Shown here piece after piece: positions 1 to 10,946 of a stretch of DNA of 64,000 nt (position 1 is the stretch's first letter; every line of letters begins with the position of its first letter). The stretch comes from Stomoxys calcitrans (Eukaryota > Arthropoda > Insecta > Diptera > Muscidae). The position numbers and the translations under genes are program-made. The notes under the pieces were generated by a model. The model had not been told where the DNA came from, searched no databases, and worked only from the letters and a program-made list of their open reading frames with translations. The stretch spans positions 1,488,001-1,552,000 of the forward strand of contig NC_081552.1 in the NCBI RefSeq assembly GCF_963082655.1, given 5' to 3'.

Positions 1-290
1 TTTTACCAATGATTACGAGCCACAGAGGCAAAATTAAAGTTGCTTTATACTAACGGACACAAACATCCGTTTCAAATTTCGATCGTTCATTGATGATCAT
101 TTTCGTCCACAGATGACTGTATAAATATTATTTGTTGAAGAAGTCTTTTTTTGAGCTTAGTATCTTTACTTAGAAAAATGCAACATTTAATGGTGCTCCT
201 ATCTGTAAGGATATTCTGTGTCTGCATAACAAAGGTACAACATTGCCCCAAAGTCAACTTCCTAACCTTCAACGACATATCATTATTAAA
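1..290. repeat. Dispersed repeat, diverged partner of 22905-23200
   Basis: The order of short blocks here (an AATGATTACGAGCCA-like block, a CACTAACRGAYACAA-like block, then a CCCCAAAGTCAA block followed by TTCAACGAYA) recurs in the same order near 22960-23195. This indicates two decayed copies of one interspersed element. No coding potential or terminal repeats could be recognised, and the class is unknown. The left edge is cut by the window start. Confidence 0.5.
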
Positions 291-532
291 AGATTTGTAT
301 CTTTGATATTAAGGCGCAAAGTTAAGGGTCTATAACACCACCACCTAAAACACCCTTAATATCAAGAAAAAAAATCGTTCATCAAAGAAAATGTTTCCTT
401 AAAAAGTTCGAAAGTTGGTCATCCTTAACTAAAGTCCGTGGTCTTTGGCTCAAATCTTGAAAATTGGGAAAAAAACATGTTTTCAGGGTAGTCATTCTTC
501 TTCTTTCACTTGGTCAAATGAAACCTAACGTA
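291..532. other. Unassigned AT-rich stretch
   Basis: No open frame, repeat match within the window or RNA-like structure was seen between the dispersed repeat and the CAG-rich element that follows. Confidence 0.5.
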
Positions 533-1135
533 CACTCAACCAAATTTGTTATTCAAAACAGGAAAAGTGTTTGCTAAAACAGCAGTTTTTGTCTGCTAAA
601 AATGGGAAAGCAGACATTACTGCTGTTTCAGCAAACATAGGGCTGCAATATTAGCAAACTTTTCGGTCAGCTAAATCAGCAAACAAAATCTGCTGTTTAA
701 AGTTAAAAAATTTGCTGAAAAAAATGCTATGCTATCATGTTGGCCTGTTACTTGTTTTGATTACTTTAATTTTAATTTGTGGAATACTACTTCAAAGAAG
801 CTACTTGATACATCCATTCGTATACATTTCGAAAAGTGGCAGAGCTAGCGCGCATTTTTTGTTATTGCTCTACTAATGTGTACATGACCTATTATATCTA
901 AATTTAAAGAAAAAAGATTATATATTTGTATTTTATTTTTGCTTCTAACATCCCCTTCTTAATTAAGCAGCAGTCATTTTCAGCAAACAACAGAATTTTC
1001 AGCAGTAAGCCTGCTACTCTGAAATTGCATAACTACTACTCTAATAGCAGAACTACTGCTACAATAGCAACAAAATTACCTACTAATATTCAGCAGACAA
1101 TGTTTGCTATTTTTAGCAAACTTTTTCTATGAGTG
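533..1135 (+). mobile_element. CAG-rich inverted-repeat element (family D), full copy
   Basis: A non-autonomous element of about 600 bp. It starts CACTCAACCAAATTTG and ends CTTTTTCTATGAGTG, so the outermost bases are complementary (CACTCA/TGAGTG). Both arms are packed with AGCAAACA, CAGCAG and TCTGCTG words that are roughly self-complementary between the two ends, so transcripts could fold into a long imperfect hairpin. Close relatives lie at 29513-29713, 33931-34618 (opposite strand) and 37955-38566. There is no transposase. The inverted-repeat structure suggests a MITE, but the target-site duplication is not consistent among copies. Confidence 0.65.
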
Positions 1136-1202
1136 TTGTATTTCATCGGTCCCCAACTGCTAAGTTACAGAGAAGTTTTGATCGTTTTTGCTTCGCAAGT
1201 TT

Positions 1203-1280
1203 CCCAAATGCCATACGACATTTCAGTACGTTACGCTTTTCAGTCTCTGGATGTGCAGACGTAACTAAAATCTGATATAG
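1203..1280. repeat. Direct repeat, copy 1 (partner 1651-1727)
   Basis: About 75 bp containing the words TTACGCTTTTCAGTCTCTGG and AACTAAAATCTGATA, repeated about 450 bp downstream. In addition, a GAGAAGTT..GATCGTTTTTGC unit occurs twice within 1170-1300. The function is not apparent. Confidence 0.6.
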
Positions 1281-1419
1281 AGAAGTTCGATCGTTTTTGC
1301 ATCCTAAAACCATGTTTGCACTTGGAGCAAACCTAGACTTACGACGAGATTTCGGAAATCTCGTGTTTTGCAACGAGGTTTCTCTTACATTTTCAGTGTC
1401 AGGAAATCTCCATATTTGA

Positions 1420-1440
1420 GGAGATTTGCAGCAAATCTCC
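1420..1440. repeat. Perfect short palindrome with single-base centre
   Basis: Ten-base arms GGAGATTTGC and GCAAATCTCC flank one A. It sits in a run of GGAAATCTC-like words (1345-1440). Confidence 0.6.
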
Positions 1441-1650
1441 TTCGAAATTCAAATGCAACACTGCGTTTGTATTGAATACCGGTTATTATTTCTTATTGAA
1501 ATCATAAAATTTTATAGTCAAATTTAAAAAAGTCGTTTCACCAATTTAATTGCTGGCCACAACATATTCACTTCAACCCTTCAATCGTAGTGTTAACGGG
1601 GTTTGGAGATTATTTCAAATCAGGTGGATTTGGGCTCTAGTTTAGGTTCC

Positions 1651-1727
1651 AAAATGCCATTACGCTTTTCAGTTTACGCATTACGCTTTTCAGTCTCTGG
1701 TTGTGCAAACGCAACTAAAATCTGATA
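1651..1727. repeat. Direct repeat, copy 2
   Basis: Second copy of the 1203-1280 unit, with the word ATTACGCTTTTCAG itself duplicated inside it. Confidence 0.6.
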
Positions 1728-3659
1728 ATTAACGAAAATATAAACGGTTCCCAGTCCCAGTTCCCCTCAATGATAATCTCTTTAACGGACATTTTTTGTA
1801 GAATACCCAGGAAACAATAAAGCTTCTGTTCTGTACAGGCTTCTCTGTTGTCGAAGAGGAAAAAGTGGTATTTGAATAAGATTCGTCGGCTTTGACGAAT
1901 ACCTCTCACTTTTGGCCACCTAGTTGGCAGGACTCAAATGTTTTAGTTGCATTTTAGTGTTTGTTGTAGTCTTTTGAAGAAATCCGATAGCTGGCGATCT
2001 TTGAGACAAAAAATCATCTCTAGTTACACTTCATTTCACAGTTTATTATTGCTAAGTGTATTCGAACAATCCTGGAAAATGGACATTTTTGTGTTGTGTA
2101 CTGGGGGATGCCGCATCAAAGAACTCTGGCCACAGACATGCCGAGTCACGTTTTTCCCTTTTCGCCTCTTCGTCATCGTTGTTAACTTAAATAGCAAAAG
2201 TTGGCAAAAGGCTAACAACGCCACAACGACAAGGCAACACAAAACGGCTGGCGTACAAACGCCAACCATCAACGCTGCGATAATGTGCTCTCAGCCGACT
2301 TATTTTGCTTTTAAAGTAGTTGTGGCCAAAAAGAAAAGATGTTAACTTTTACGTGCAATTTCATTTTATGCCCTTCTCAATGTCGTATCTTCTACAATTT
2401 CGTGTTCGTTTCCCTCGTGCATCCTGGCCGAATGGTAAATTTTCGGTATATGACTTTTATGATTTTCATTTGACAGAAAAGCGATAAAATTATTTTGGTT
2501 ATGTTCGACTTGGGCCGCATCTATTTGCCATGGTAGTTTGTGCATCTTCATTGCGACAGCGCTCTCAGCACTCAGGGTAACGGCCGCAATTGACTAGCGG
2601 CCGGTTGTTGATGCTGCTCCTAGGGGCTGTTGGCTGTGCGATGGTGGAGGTGACGTTTACGGTGGCGGTATTGGTTTCACTGATCGCGGCATGACAGAGA
2701 TATTCGTACTTTCAGATGGTGATGGGATGAAATTCAATGTCCAAGGGAGAATTGAATTGAGAGTAAATTGATGCCCTTTATTTCTTGCACGATCTTGAGC
2801 TTCATAGAACTGCCATAAATATCTTTTGGGTTTATTCGTTTCTTCTGATAGCCATTGTGGGGTTTTTGCTATTAATTTTCCCTCATGTTTTCTTAGTTTT
2901 TGGAGAGCAGCAACCAGTTTCATAAACATTAAATGCTTTAAGCTCCAAGAATTTTAATTGGAAATATTTTTATTACCACTGCCAGCCAATGTGACTTCTC
3001 CCAGACCTCAAGACGTTCAGAGCTTTAGCTGGTGGAAACATTGAAATGCGTCATACACGTTTATCACCTCAGCGCTCATCAATGGAAGGCAGTCACTGAT
3101 TTAGGAATCACCATTATGCATGTGATGCAATTTGGTAGCTTATCCAGTTTGACTAAAAAAAACAATCACATTTCTTGTTACATTTGTTTTCTTTCGTCGA
3201 AAGGCTGGTACTATGTACTCTTTACGCGCTGAAAATCAATGCGGTTTTCAGAAACTAGAGACTTGCCAAATTCTGCCCATAAATAGACATGACTGACCCT
3301 CATATATTCCAACTCACGGTTTAATTTCGTAAAGTCCTACAAGCTCCACATCCAAAAGATTTTGAACCTGAACGATAGTTCAAATGAACTAATTTTGGGA
3401 AATATTGAACTTCCTATGGCGCTAAAGGATTATATGCTCGCTACGAGTTCAATAACTTCATAACAGCTACGAAATTGTTTTTCCATTGCATAAATTCACC
3501 CATAACTTTCCACAAGTAAACTACGATAAGAACTTACAATCATTGAAACTGAATGGTAAAATTATGCACAAAATCGCTATTTCCGGAGCACCCAATTGGA
3601 GATTGGGGGACACATCTTAATTACACAACACATTTTCTTACACCTATCCCCCAACAAAA
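1728..3659. other. Unassigned single-copy-like DNA
   Basis: About 1.9 kb with only short low-complexity open frames and no splice-flanked coding stretch I can defend. GC content rises around 2100-2300 and 2560-2700. I see no gene or mobile-element hallmark. Confidence 0.4.
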
Positions 3660-3947
3660 TTGCAAAATTGCAAATTTGCCCATGAACATTCCACTAAGGA
3701 ACAGGGGCAAACTTCTCACATATCAATGAGTGCAGTCCGATTCAAGTTTAAGCTCAATAAGGGGGACAAGGGGCCTCCTTTTGCGACACCTCTTTGGAGA
3801 GCAGTTTTACATGACATAGTACCTCACAAATGTTCCAGCATTAGGAGGGGAATACCGCCGCTTTTTTTATGGGCTCGCCAGAATTCGAACACAGCCGTTC
3901 AGCGTCATAGGCGAACATGGTAACCTCTGCGCTACGGTAGCCTCTGG
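3660..3947 (-). mobile_element. tRNA-derived SINE, near full length
   Basis: Read on the minus strand, this copy opens with TACCGTAGCGCAGAGG (pol III A box) and carries GTTCGAATTCTGG (B box) about 35 bp later. A tRNA-unrelated body common to the other copies follows: a CATGTAAAA word, CGGACTGCACTCA and finally GGAATGTTCATGGGCAAATTTGCAA. Relatives: 13357-13585, 18531-18825, 22380-22495, 27470-27685, 30760-30880, 47370-47625 and 59003-59302. It is non-coding and would depend on a partner LINE for movement. Confidence 0.75.
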
Positions 3948-3948
3948 T

Positions 3949-4120
3949 GGTGTCACCCTGGACCAAAAATTGCCATTCGCCAAACATATTGAGGAAATTC
4001 AGAATAAAACTATGGCATCAGTTAGAGCATTATGGCCTTTATGGAACAAAAGGTCACCTCTTAGTTATAAAAACAAAAATCTATTATGTAAAAGTATAAT
4101 CAGACCTATGCTAACATATG
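3949..4120 (+). pseudogene. Jockey-like LINE reverse transcriptase C-terminal fragment
   Basis: An open frame reads through the post-RT thumb region typical of Jockey-clade non-LTR retrotransposons. It has a GVTLD-type entry, then KHIEEI, RALWPLW and a final IIRPMLTYG. The fragment begins right after the SINE. It ends abruptly at about 4120, where the sequence becomes that of a different LINE family, so only about 57 codons of the thumb remain. It is not functional. Confidence 0.65.
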
Positions 4121-4580
4121 GAGAACGTATTTCTGAACACAAAAACCACCCTCGACTGCCGCAGATCTCTTCACGGAATGGCTGAACAGTTCAAAATTCA
4201 CCTGTTCTGGGTGTTGGGCCACGAGCTGGCGAGACTAGGAACTGCCTTACACATTCCAGGAAAACTGGAATATGCGGGTAAGTCGCTAGCGACATGTAAG
4301 CTAAGTTTTCAGCATTAGGCCCGAAGGGCAACGAACGATAGATGGTCACAAAGAGGGGCTGTGAGCATTCCAAAACTATGTGGCCTAATCTAGACTTGAA
4401 GTGGTCTGCCGCTTTGCTGTCACTGACTAGAACAGACGCCTTAGTTATGTCATGACGGATCATGACAGTTCACTGTCTAACCGGAAAACATGCTGACAGA
4501 CTGAAAGTTGCCAATAATGACTTTTGCAGAAGCTGTGGGGACACCGAAGAGGAAGAGACTGTAGAATACCTTCTGTCAGT
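4119..4580 (+). pseudogene. LINE RNase H / C-terminal zinc-knuckle fragment
   Basis: From GGAGAACGTATTTCTGAACAC onwards this matches the 3' part of the LINE at 56820-58960 (its 58280-58880 part) nearly word for word. It keeps an RNase H-like GHELARLG stretch and a terminal zinc-knuckle reading CRSCGDTEEEET. Frameshifts and a deletion relative to the other copy make it dead. It abuts a Jockey-type fragment, forming a chimera. Confidence 0.7.
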
Positions 4581-4584
4581 CGGT

Positions 4585-5320
4585 CATACATTTTGGTACC
4601 ATTTGGTATTTAATTTACAGATGGAGCTAGAGGTCTGACATTTGGCATGTAGGTACAAAAAGGAAATATGATGGATGACTGAATGATCCATCAAAATGCA
4701 TACATTTTGGTATATAGTACAAAATGGCTTATCTTCGTCAACAGCGAACGGAGACTGCTAAAATTAATCAATTTGACAAACATTATCGCAGTCTTGATAA
4801 AAATACGACATGTGGAAGAAAACGTACTAATTTTGGTGAAATTGGTACCTTGAAAGAATATATTGGGCAAATAGAAGATATTTTTTATTCGTATATTTAG
4901 GTATTAAAACGTATAAAATGCTACATTCTTTACGAATTGAGCGAATTCACTCAAAATTAGGATACGACGGTACACCTTGACAGTAAATATTGGACGGTTA
5001 GAAGATTTGTTTTTAATTCTTGTATTAAGGTACTAAAACATACAAAATCGTACCTTCTTTACAAAATGGTACCTTGGGATACAGCTACACCTTGGCTTTA
5101 AATTTTGGGCGACCAGAAGATTTTTTTCTTAATCCTACATTTAGGTACTAAAACGTAGAAATTGGTACTTTCCTTACGAATTGAGCTAAAGCGCTCAGAA
5201 TTGGGATTTATTTGTACCTTGACGATATATAATTGGTGACAATGATGTTTCCCATACATTGCATTTCTTGGTACTATTTGGTACTTTCTTTACGGATGGG
5301 GACAGATTTTTAAAATTGTA
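4585..5320. repeat. TTTGGTAC-rich tandem repeat block
   Basis: Diverged units of about 120-140 bp recur several times. Each carries TTTAGGTACTAAAACGTA, a TTTACGAATTGAGC-type word, AATTGGTACC and a GGGCGA..AGAAGATTTTTT segment. The outer parts contain GGTACCATTTGGTA at the left and GGTACTATTTGGTA at the right. It may be the internal tandem array of a non-autonomous transposon. No ORF is present. Confidence 0.6.
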
Positions 5321-5620
5321 TACGCAACTATTACGAAACATCATAATCTGAAGTCGAGGCGCTTGGAACGCTATTCCAAGTTCGGTTCTGTCATAGACAA
5401 TTAAAGTAAAGTATAAACATCATTTTTTGTTTTTTCGTATAAAATATAAGCATAATTCACAAATTATTTTTTTCAAGTTAATACTTACCTGTCTCAAGGA
5501 AAAACACAAATTTTTGTTTAATTAGTTGACATAAAGGCAAATGTGTAACCTGTTTGATAATGCAAAAAAAAAAACCCCGTGGTAATGCTTAGTATGCACT
5601 CGCTGCACTGTGGTCGGACT
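5321..5620. other. Unassigned stretch
   Basis: AT-rich with a short A tract near 5570. Nothing recognisable was seen. Confidence 0.4.
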
Positions 5621-5960
5621 TGTATGCATAGAACGGCCAAAAATGCATAACTTCCGCATTTATAACCCGATTTCAATGAAATTTGAAACGATGACTTGTA
5701 CGATGCATGCCGATGTCCAAACCGAATATGATCCAAATGGGACTATGTTTCGATATAGCTGCCATATACAATAGATATTGGCGAAGTCTCCTGCATATAG
5801 ATATTGAAAAAGTAGCTCCTGATCTGTCGATTATGAGTCATTTATTACTCGATTTCGCTGAGATTGCGGTGAGCTGCAGGAGATTTCCCCAATATCTGAC
5901 TTGAACGTGGTTCCAATAGGACCATATTCAGATATAGCTCTCATATAAAATCGTTTTCAT
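5620..5960 (+). mobile_element. Degenerate family A modular element fragment
   Basis: Contains the diagnostic module words ATCCAAATGGGAC, GATATAGCTGCCATATA and GATTTCG..GAGATT found in the better copies at 20814-21575 and 35036-35830. Both the head and the TTCGGCCCGGCCGAA tail are missing. Confidence 0.5.
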
Positions 5961-7052
5961 ACGATTTGGCTGCATTTATGTACATAGTGTTTTGTTGTGA
6001 CCTCTAAAATACAAGGGATGTATGATCTAAAACGGGCTGTAAATTAATATGCTCCCATATAAACCAAACCACGGATTTAATTTCTTCAGTGGTCCAGCCT
6101 TCAAAACACCCCGAAACAGAAGTTATTTACCGACCATGGCAATATGGAGCTCAAGTAAAAGGTATAAGAGAATGAAATATCCACATAACTAATACTACGA
6201 ACACAATCGAAAACCTACAAAAAAGTGGTTAGAGGTACCTTTAGTCGTTTGGTCGTAACTTCGAAGGTTGCAAAGAGTTGCAGTTGCAGTTTACATGTGG
6301 CGTCTTAAGACCACCATTAACATTGGAGTAAAATAACAATGGAGACTTCACGGGGGAACATGACTAAAATCTTACTTGAAGCTCAATTATGCTGGATATA
6401 TAACATTACAAAACATACAAATAAAACCCTAATTGTAAACACAATTAAACACAAAACGATATAAAACTAATGTTAATACGTTTCTTTTCTATATTGATTA
6501 TAGATTGTGTCAATATAAATTTGATTTACTTTTCTATTAAAGTGTTGTTGTTTTCACTTCACTTTTGCACTAATTCACGTCTAAAAATCAAGTAATTACA
6601 TCTTCTCCCTTTTGGTGGTAATCTTCTAGAGTACCGCTGGAATGAATTAATCACATGTATACTATTGGAATTTAATTTTTTGAAGTTGGGCCAATAGCAG
6701 TGACCACTGTGCACTGAAACATATGTTGAGTTTGAAAGCTCACAGCTGTTTTACTGAACCAAATCAATCAATGTAGAATCGATTTCTAAGATCAGTGGAA
6801 TGTTCGTGATCGATTGAGGTACAATTTTGCCGATTTTAAACAAGTTGAAAATTTAGTTTTGCGGCGCTAGATTGGTCATTTCGCCCATAGTAACTTGGTG
6901 TTTATGTGTTGGAAAACCTACCAAAAATTGGGGTCAGCCTTGCTAACCAACCAACCAAAAGAATAAAAACTTACCAGTTTTGGTAGGAACCTACCATTCA
7001 AGGCAACACTGATTACGACAAGCATTTTTCTGAGTGCAATCATAATTTCTTA
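5961..7052. other. Mostly unassigned DNA with short Helitron-like scraps
   Basis: Around 6100-6200 there are words such as CCATGGCAATATGGAGCTCAA and AAAGGTAT that belong to the family C (Helitron-like) body. The remaining bases show no gene, RNA or repeat structure. An internal near-duplicate of CCTACCAAAA/TTGGTAGG occurs around 6910-7000. Confidence 0.4.
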
Positions 7053-7756
7053 TCTTATATATAAAATTCACTTTGTGTTTGTTTGTTAGTTTGTTTGTTC
7101 CGTATAGATTCAAAAACGGCTGAGCCGATTACTTTGAAGTTTTCACAGATTGTGTAGGTTGGCCTGGAAGAAAACATAGGCTATATAATTTTTTGATATC
7201 GGGAGGGAAGGTTGGGGACAATATGGGATGAAAATGAAAGGTATTCAAGAGTAGGGGACGAATTTCATAATAAAAGTTGGGTCCAAGTACCTGGGGACCG
7301 CCCTAGCCTCAAAACCCCTTAAAATAGGTTTATTTGACGATCATGACAATATGAGACTCAAATGAAAGGTATTCGGGAGTAGATTACGAATATGGTGAGG
7401 AAGGAGAAATAGGTTTTGTAATTTGTTGATTTCGGAAGAGGAAGGACCCTCTCACGTAACCCAAAAACGTCATCCAAAATCAAAAGTGGACCGATCGGGG
7501 CAATATGGGTGTTAAATGAAAGGTAGTGGAAAATAATACACGAATATGGTATTAAAATTTGGGTCTAAGTACCCATCGGGCCGCCTCAACCCCAAAATTC
7601 CCCCCAACGGACATATTGGACGTTCATGTCAATATGGACCTCAAATGAAAGGTATTCGGGAGTAGATTACGAATCTGTCATACAAAATCAGATCGAAGAA
7701 TAGGGAGTCACCCTACCCTCCAAATTGGTATTTAACCCATCATGACTATATGGGAC
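7053..7756 (+). mobile_element. Helitron-like element (family C), copy 1, 3' truncated
   Basis: Begins with TC followed by TTATATATAAAATTC and the highly repeated leader GTTTGTTCCGTATAGA, then AAAACGGCTGAGCCGATT. The body consists of modules with GACAATATGG, CAAATGAAAGGTATTCG and GGGTCCAAGTACCTGGGG. Starting with TC and (in the copy at 50925) ending in CTAG before a T fits non-autonomous Helitrons, which need no target duplication or inverted repeats. There is no Rep/helicase coding. This copy is interrupted by a second leader at about 7757. Confidence 0.6.
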
Positions 7757-8340
7757 TCGGTTTTTTTGTTTGTTCCGAAGAATCAAAAACGGCTAAATCA
7801 ATTTTCTTAAAATTTTGTTTGTTCCGTAGAATCAAAAACGGCTGAACCGATTTTCTTAAAATTTTCATAGTTTGTGTAACTCTGTCTGGACAGAAACATA
7901 GGTTATATAATTTTTATTTATCGGATGGGGGCGGTCCCTTCCCCCAACCCTAACAACCCCATCCAAAATCAAAAGTGGACCGATAGGCACAATATGGGTA
8001 TCAAATGAAACGTATTGGAGGCTAGAAAACGAATATCATACTAAGATTTGGGACCAAGTACCCAGCGGGCCTCTCCAAACTAAAAACTTTTCTAAACTGA
8101 TATATTCGACGTTCATGTTAATATGGACCTCAAATGAAAAGTATTCGACAGTAGATTACAAATAGGCCATAAAAAAATAGGTCCAAGTAATGGGAGGTCG
8201 CCCCACCCCCAAGTACCCCCAAATGAGCATATTAGCCGACCATGTCTATATGAGACTCAAATGAAAGGTATTTGGGAGTAGGTTACGAATATGACATTAC
8301 AATTTGTGTTCAAGTGTAGGTGGCGTTTTTCCTTAAAAAA
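7757..8340 (+). mobile_element. Helitron-like element (family C), copy 2 in tandem
   Basis: The leader GTTTGTTCCG.AGAATCAAAAACGGCT is repeated twice within 7765-7850 (units about 55 bp apart), then the body modules restart. It is a head-to-tail second copy of the 7053 element, itself lacking a CTAGT end before family A sequence starts. Confidence 0.55.
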
Positions 8341-8344
8341 TAAG

Positions 8345-8625
8345 TCAAATAGGTTCATTGACCCATTGCTGGCCTTGACATTCTAAATCGATTTTTGCAT
8401 GTCTGTCCGTCGGTCGACCGATTTGACTTTTTGAGACTGTAGAGGGCGCAATTACTATCCGATTTGGCTGAAATGTTGAAAGTATTTTCGTATAAGTTGT
8501 TCACAGCTTCCATATGTCTGAAAAAGTCATTCAAAGAATTTGTCAAATGCGATCCGTGGTGGAAGGTTTATAAAATTCGGCCCGGCCGAACATAATGCGC
8601 TTTTTACATGTTTTAATTTTCCTAT
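8345..8625 (+). mobile_element. Family A element 3' end with TTCGGCCCGGCCGAA
   Basis: Carries the GTCTGTCCGTCGGTC motif, GAGGGCGCAATTACTATCCG, the penultimate block GCGATCCGTGGTGGAAGG and the terminal palindrome TTCGGCCCGGCCGAA at 8577-8591. This is followed by the usual AACATAATGCGCTTTTTACATG tail. It corresponds to the end of the complete copy at 35036-35830, with most modules deleted. Confidence 0.65.
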
Positions 8626-8684
8626 TGAAGTTGGAAAAGAAAACATAATGGATCAAGAATTTTTTTCAAATCAAAAATAATTCT

Positions 8685-9408
8685 AAACCAATTTTGATGG
8701 ACCTCGGCGAATGTATTCAGATAGGTTATTAAAATTACTGTATCGAATTACTATCAAGCAAAGCAAATATGTTCAAAATGTAATAACTACGGTTGACAAA
8801 TCACGGGAGATGGGAGCTATATCTAAATCTGAACCGATTTCGATCAAACTTTATGAATATTGTGGAATTCGTCGAGGAAAGCGTTGTACAAAATGTTGGG
8901 AAGATTGGTCAATTAATGCAATTGCAGTGGGTCTAGGAGCGAAAATCGGGAGAAATATATTTATGTGAGCTATACCTAAATCTGAACAGATTTCTATGAA
9001 ATTCACCAGTAATATCGAGAGTCATAAGAAAATCCTTCCAGCAAAATTTCGGGAGAATCGGTTAACTAATGACCATTTTATTGTTGTAATTCTCCAAATT
9101 GGACGAACATATATATGGAAGCTATATCCAAATCTGAACCGATTTTTTCCAATTTCAATAGGCTTCGTCTCTAGGCCAAAAAACATGCCCATACCAAATT
9201 TGAAGATGATCGGATGAAAATTGCGACCTGTAGTTTGTACACAAATTAACATGGACAGACAGACGGACATAGCTAAATCGAATCAGAAAGTGATTCTGAG
9301 TAGATCGGTATACTTATCAATGGGCCTATCCCTCCTCCTTTTGGGTGTTACAAACTAATTCACTAAGTTATAATACCCTGTACCATAGTAGTGGTGTAGG
9401 GTATAATT
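8685..9408 (+). mobile_element. Family B GACA-type element, 5' truncated
   Basis: Same order of modules as the longer copy at 28152-29216: CGACCTCGGCGAA, ACGGTTGACAAATCA, repeated GAACCGATTTCTATGAAATTCACC, GGCTTCGTCTCTAGGCC, a CATGGACAGACAGACGGACATAGC segment and the tail AATACCCTGTACCATAGTAG..GGTATAAT. It has no coding capacity. Confidence 0.65.
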
Positions 9409-10115
9409 ATACAACTGATACTATTGAAGAATAGTCTGTATTTGATCTCATAATGGTTTCATCTATTCTGATACCTCCTTCTATCTTACCTCCTTCTATC
9501 TTACTTACCTTAAAAGTTATGTACACTCTATGTTTGTCTAATTTTCCATGCTGCATAGTTTTATGTATGCATTTTCAATTGTTCCAGTTGTTATTTGCTA
9601 TTGTTGCACCACACTACGCACCCTTCTGAACTGCTGACTGACCACATAATTTATGGACATTGAGGGATTTGATAAACGTCTCAAGTGCCCTTGGGCTAGC
9701 GAATACAAGCCCCTCCTTCACGTATGCAAGTGGCGCCAATATGTAAAGTTGTGGTATAATTAATTACAACGATTTCCCAGTGGTCTTTTAATTCGCTGTT
9801 AATTGAAATTGATCGGAGCGCATGCGCGGCTGACTGTCTTACCTTATTATGATTGATTGCGACTATGCGAGCCTGGTGGTGTGATAGCAGCGTTGAGCAA
9901 ACAACCTGCGGACCCTTTTTTGAATTCGAAGTATGATGGAGGTTTTGTTTACAAGCTTGGCCATGTCTGGTTCGATTAAAATCTCAATTAATTAGTGTGT
10001 GAGGATGAGAATGAAATGAATTCAAGAGTGTATGGAAATCATTTGTAAAGTTTAACATAGATTTTATTTGCAACAACTCTCCAAAGCGAGTCATCGAGTA
10101 TGTGATAGGAGGTTC
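9409..10115. other. Unassigned flank downstream of the receptor gene
   Basis: Single-copy-like sequence with a short duplicated TACCTCCTTCTATCTTAC word near 9470-9505. No convincing exon, SINE or transposon signature. Confidence 0.4.
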
Positions 10116-10119
10116 GTCT

Positions 10120-10146
10120 ACTTAGTGTTATTATTTATTTATTTAC
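10120..10146 (-). terminator. Cluster of possible polyadenylation signals for the receptor gene
   Basis: On the minus strand this reads TGTAAATAAATAAATAATAA, with overlapping AATAAA hexamers, about 0.8 kb downstream of the proposed receptor stop codon. Another AATAAA-type hexamer lies near 10060. It would be suitable as the 3' end of the transcript, but the assignment rests only on the hexamer and position. Confidence 0.3.
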
Positions 10147-10325
10147 ATGTAGCTTAATGTCTAAGGGGACGTACTTATGGGTGTGGGGAGGAGAACCTAA
10201 TTAATCAATTTGATTGATTTGAGGACTAAAACTGAGCAGCGTACAAACTAAAACTCTTAATTGCTAATTACCAAAGAAAAATACTTGTATGGTATTCAGT
10301 ATATTTACACATACAATAATAATAC

Positions 10326-10535
10326 GCACACATATCTGCCCCGTACCTTTGTATTTGTATTGTTTGTCAGTATCTGCGACTGCACCGTATCTATATCGAC
10401 ATCGGTATCGGTACCCATATCCTGGTCTGATGGGATCTCGCTGTTCATGGAGCTTTCTTCGCTGGAACATAGTTATGTGGAATCGACTGGGGCCATCTCC
10501 TGAACCAAAGCCGCATTTTGCCAGTTGAGAGTTTC
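10326..10535 (-). other. Possible small exon or coding relic in the 3' region
   Basis: On the minus strand, after an acceptor-like ATGTTCCAG, one frame stays open with an acidic serine/aspartate-rich stretch (EESSMNSEIPSDQ, then alternating D/T residues) and reaches AAAG followed by GTACGG, a donor-like site. Upstream in the same frame is a stop. In the neighbouring frame an arginine/tyrosine-rich peptide is open. Alternating GAT/ACC triplets may simply be a simple repeat. It lies in what would be the receptor 3' UTR, so it could be UTR, an alternative exon or a neighbour's exon. Confidence 0.25.
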
Positions 10536-10912
10536 TGCTCTCTGCTAAACACTTAACATTATTAACATACAAGTAAATAATCCAGTATTTGTTGGAGTGA
10601 GTTCTATGTGTGAATTTTTTGTTTTTTCTTTTTTTTAGCATAAAATTACAAACAAAATATCTCTTACTTACTATGAGCGTTTCATTTTCTTTCTATCGAA
10701 CCTAAGCGAACTAAACAAGTCTTGAGCGTTTTTTTTTTTCATATAAAACTATGTCTTAAAACTAGGGTGGATGTTTGGCGCTTTGCACAAAGGAAAGCTC
10801 CATTTTTATGCATGTGGTAGTCTTCAAAGTTTCTAGAATCCAGCTAAGATATTGAGAATTCGTTTACCAGGCTGGCTAAATTGAAAATCTTGGGCGGGTA
10901 GAGGGTGGGGGC

Positions 10913-10927
10913 GGGGGGGGGGGGGGG
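10913..10927. repeat. Homopolymer G tract (15 bases)
   Basis: An uninterrupted run of 15 G, preceded by a G-rich patch from 10890. On the receptor transcript it becomes a C tract beginning about 20 nt after the stop codon. Confidence 0.85.
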
Positions 10928-10946
10928 TGTGGCGATCGTTGCTAAA

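Noticed and set aside
10264..10641. 125-codon Arg/Tyr-rich minus-strand frame
   Set aside because: Composition comes from GATACC-type triplet repetition, and there is no start context or domain. Only the acidic alternative frame is kept as a weak candidate.
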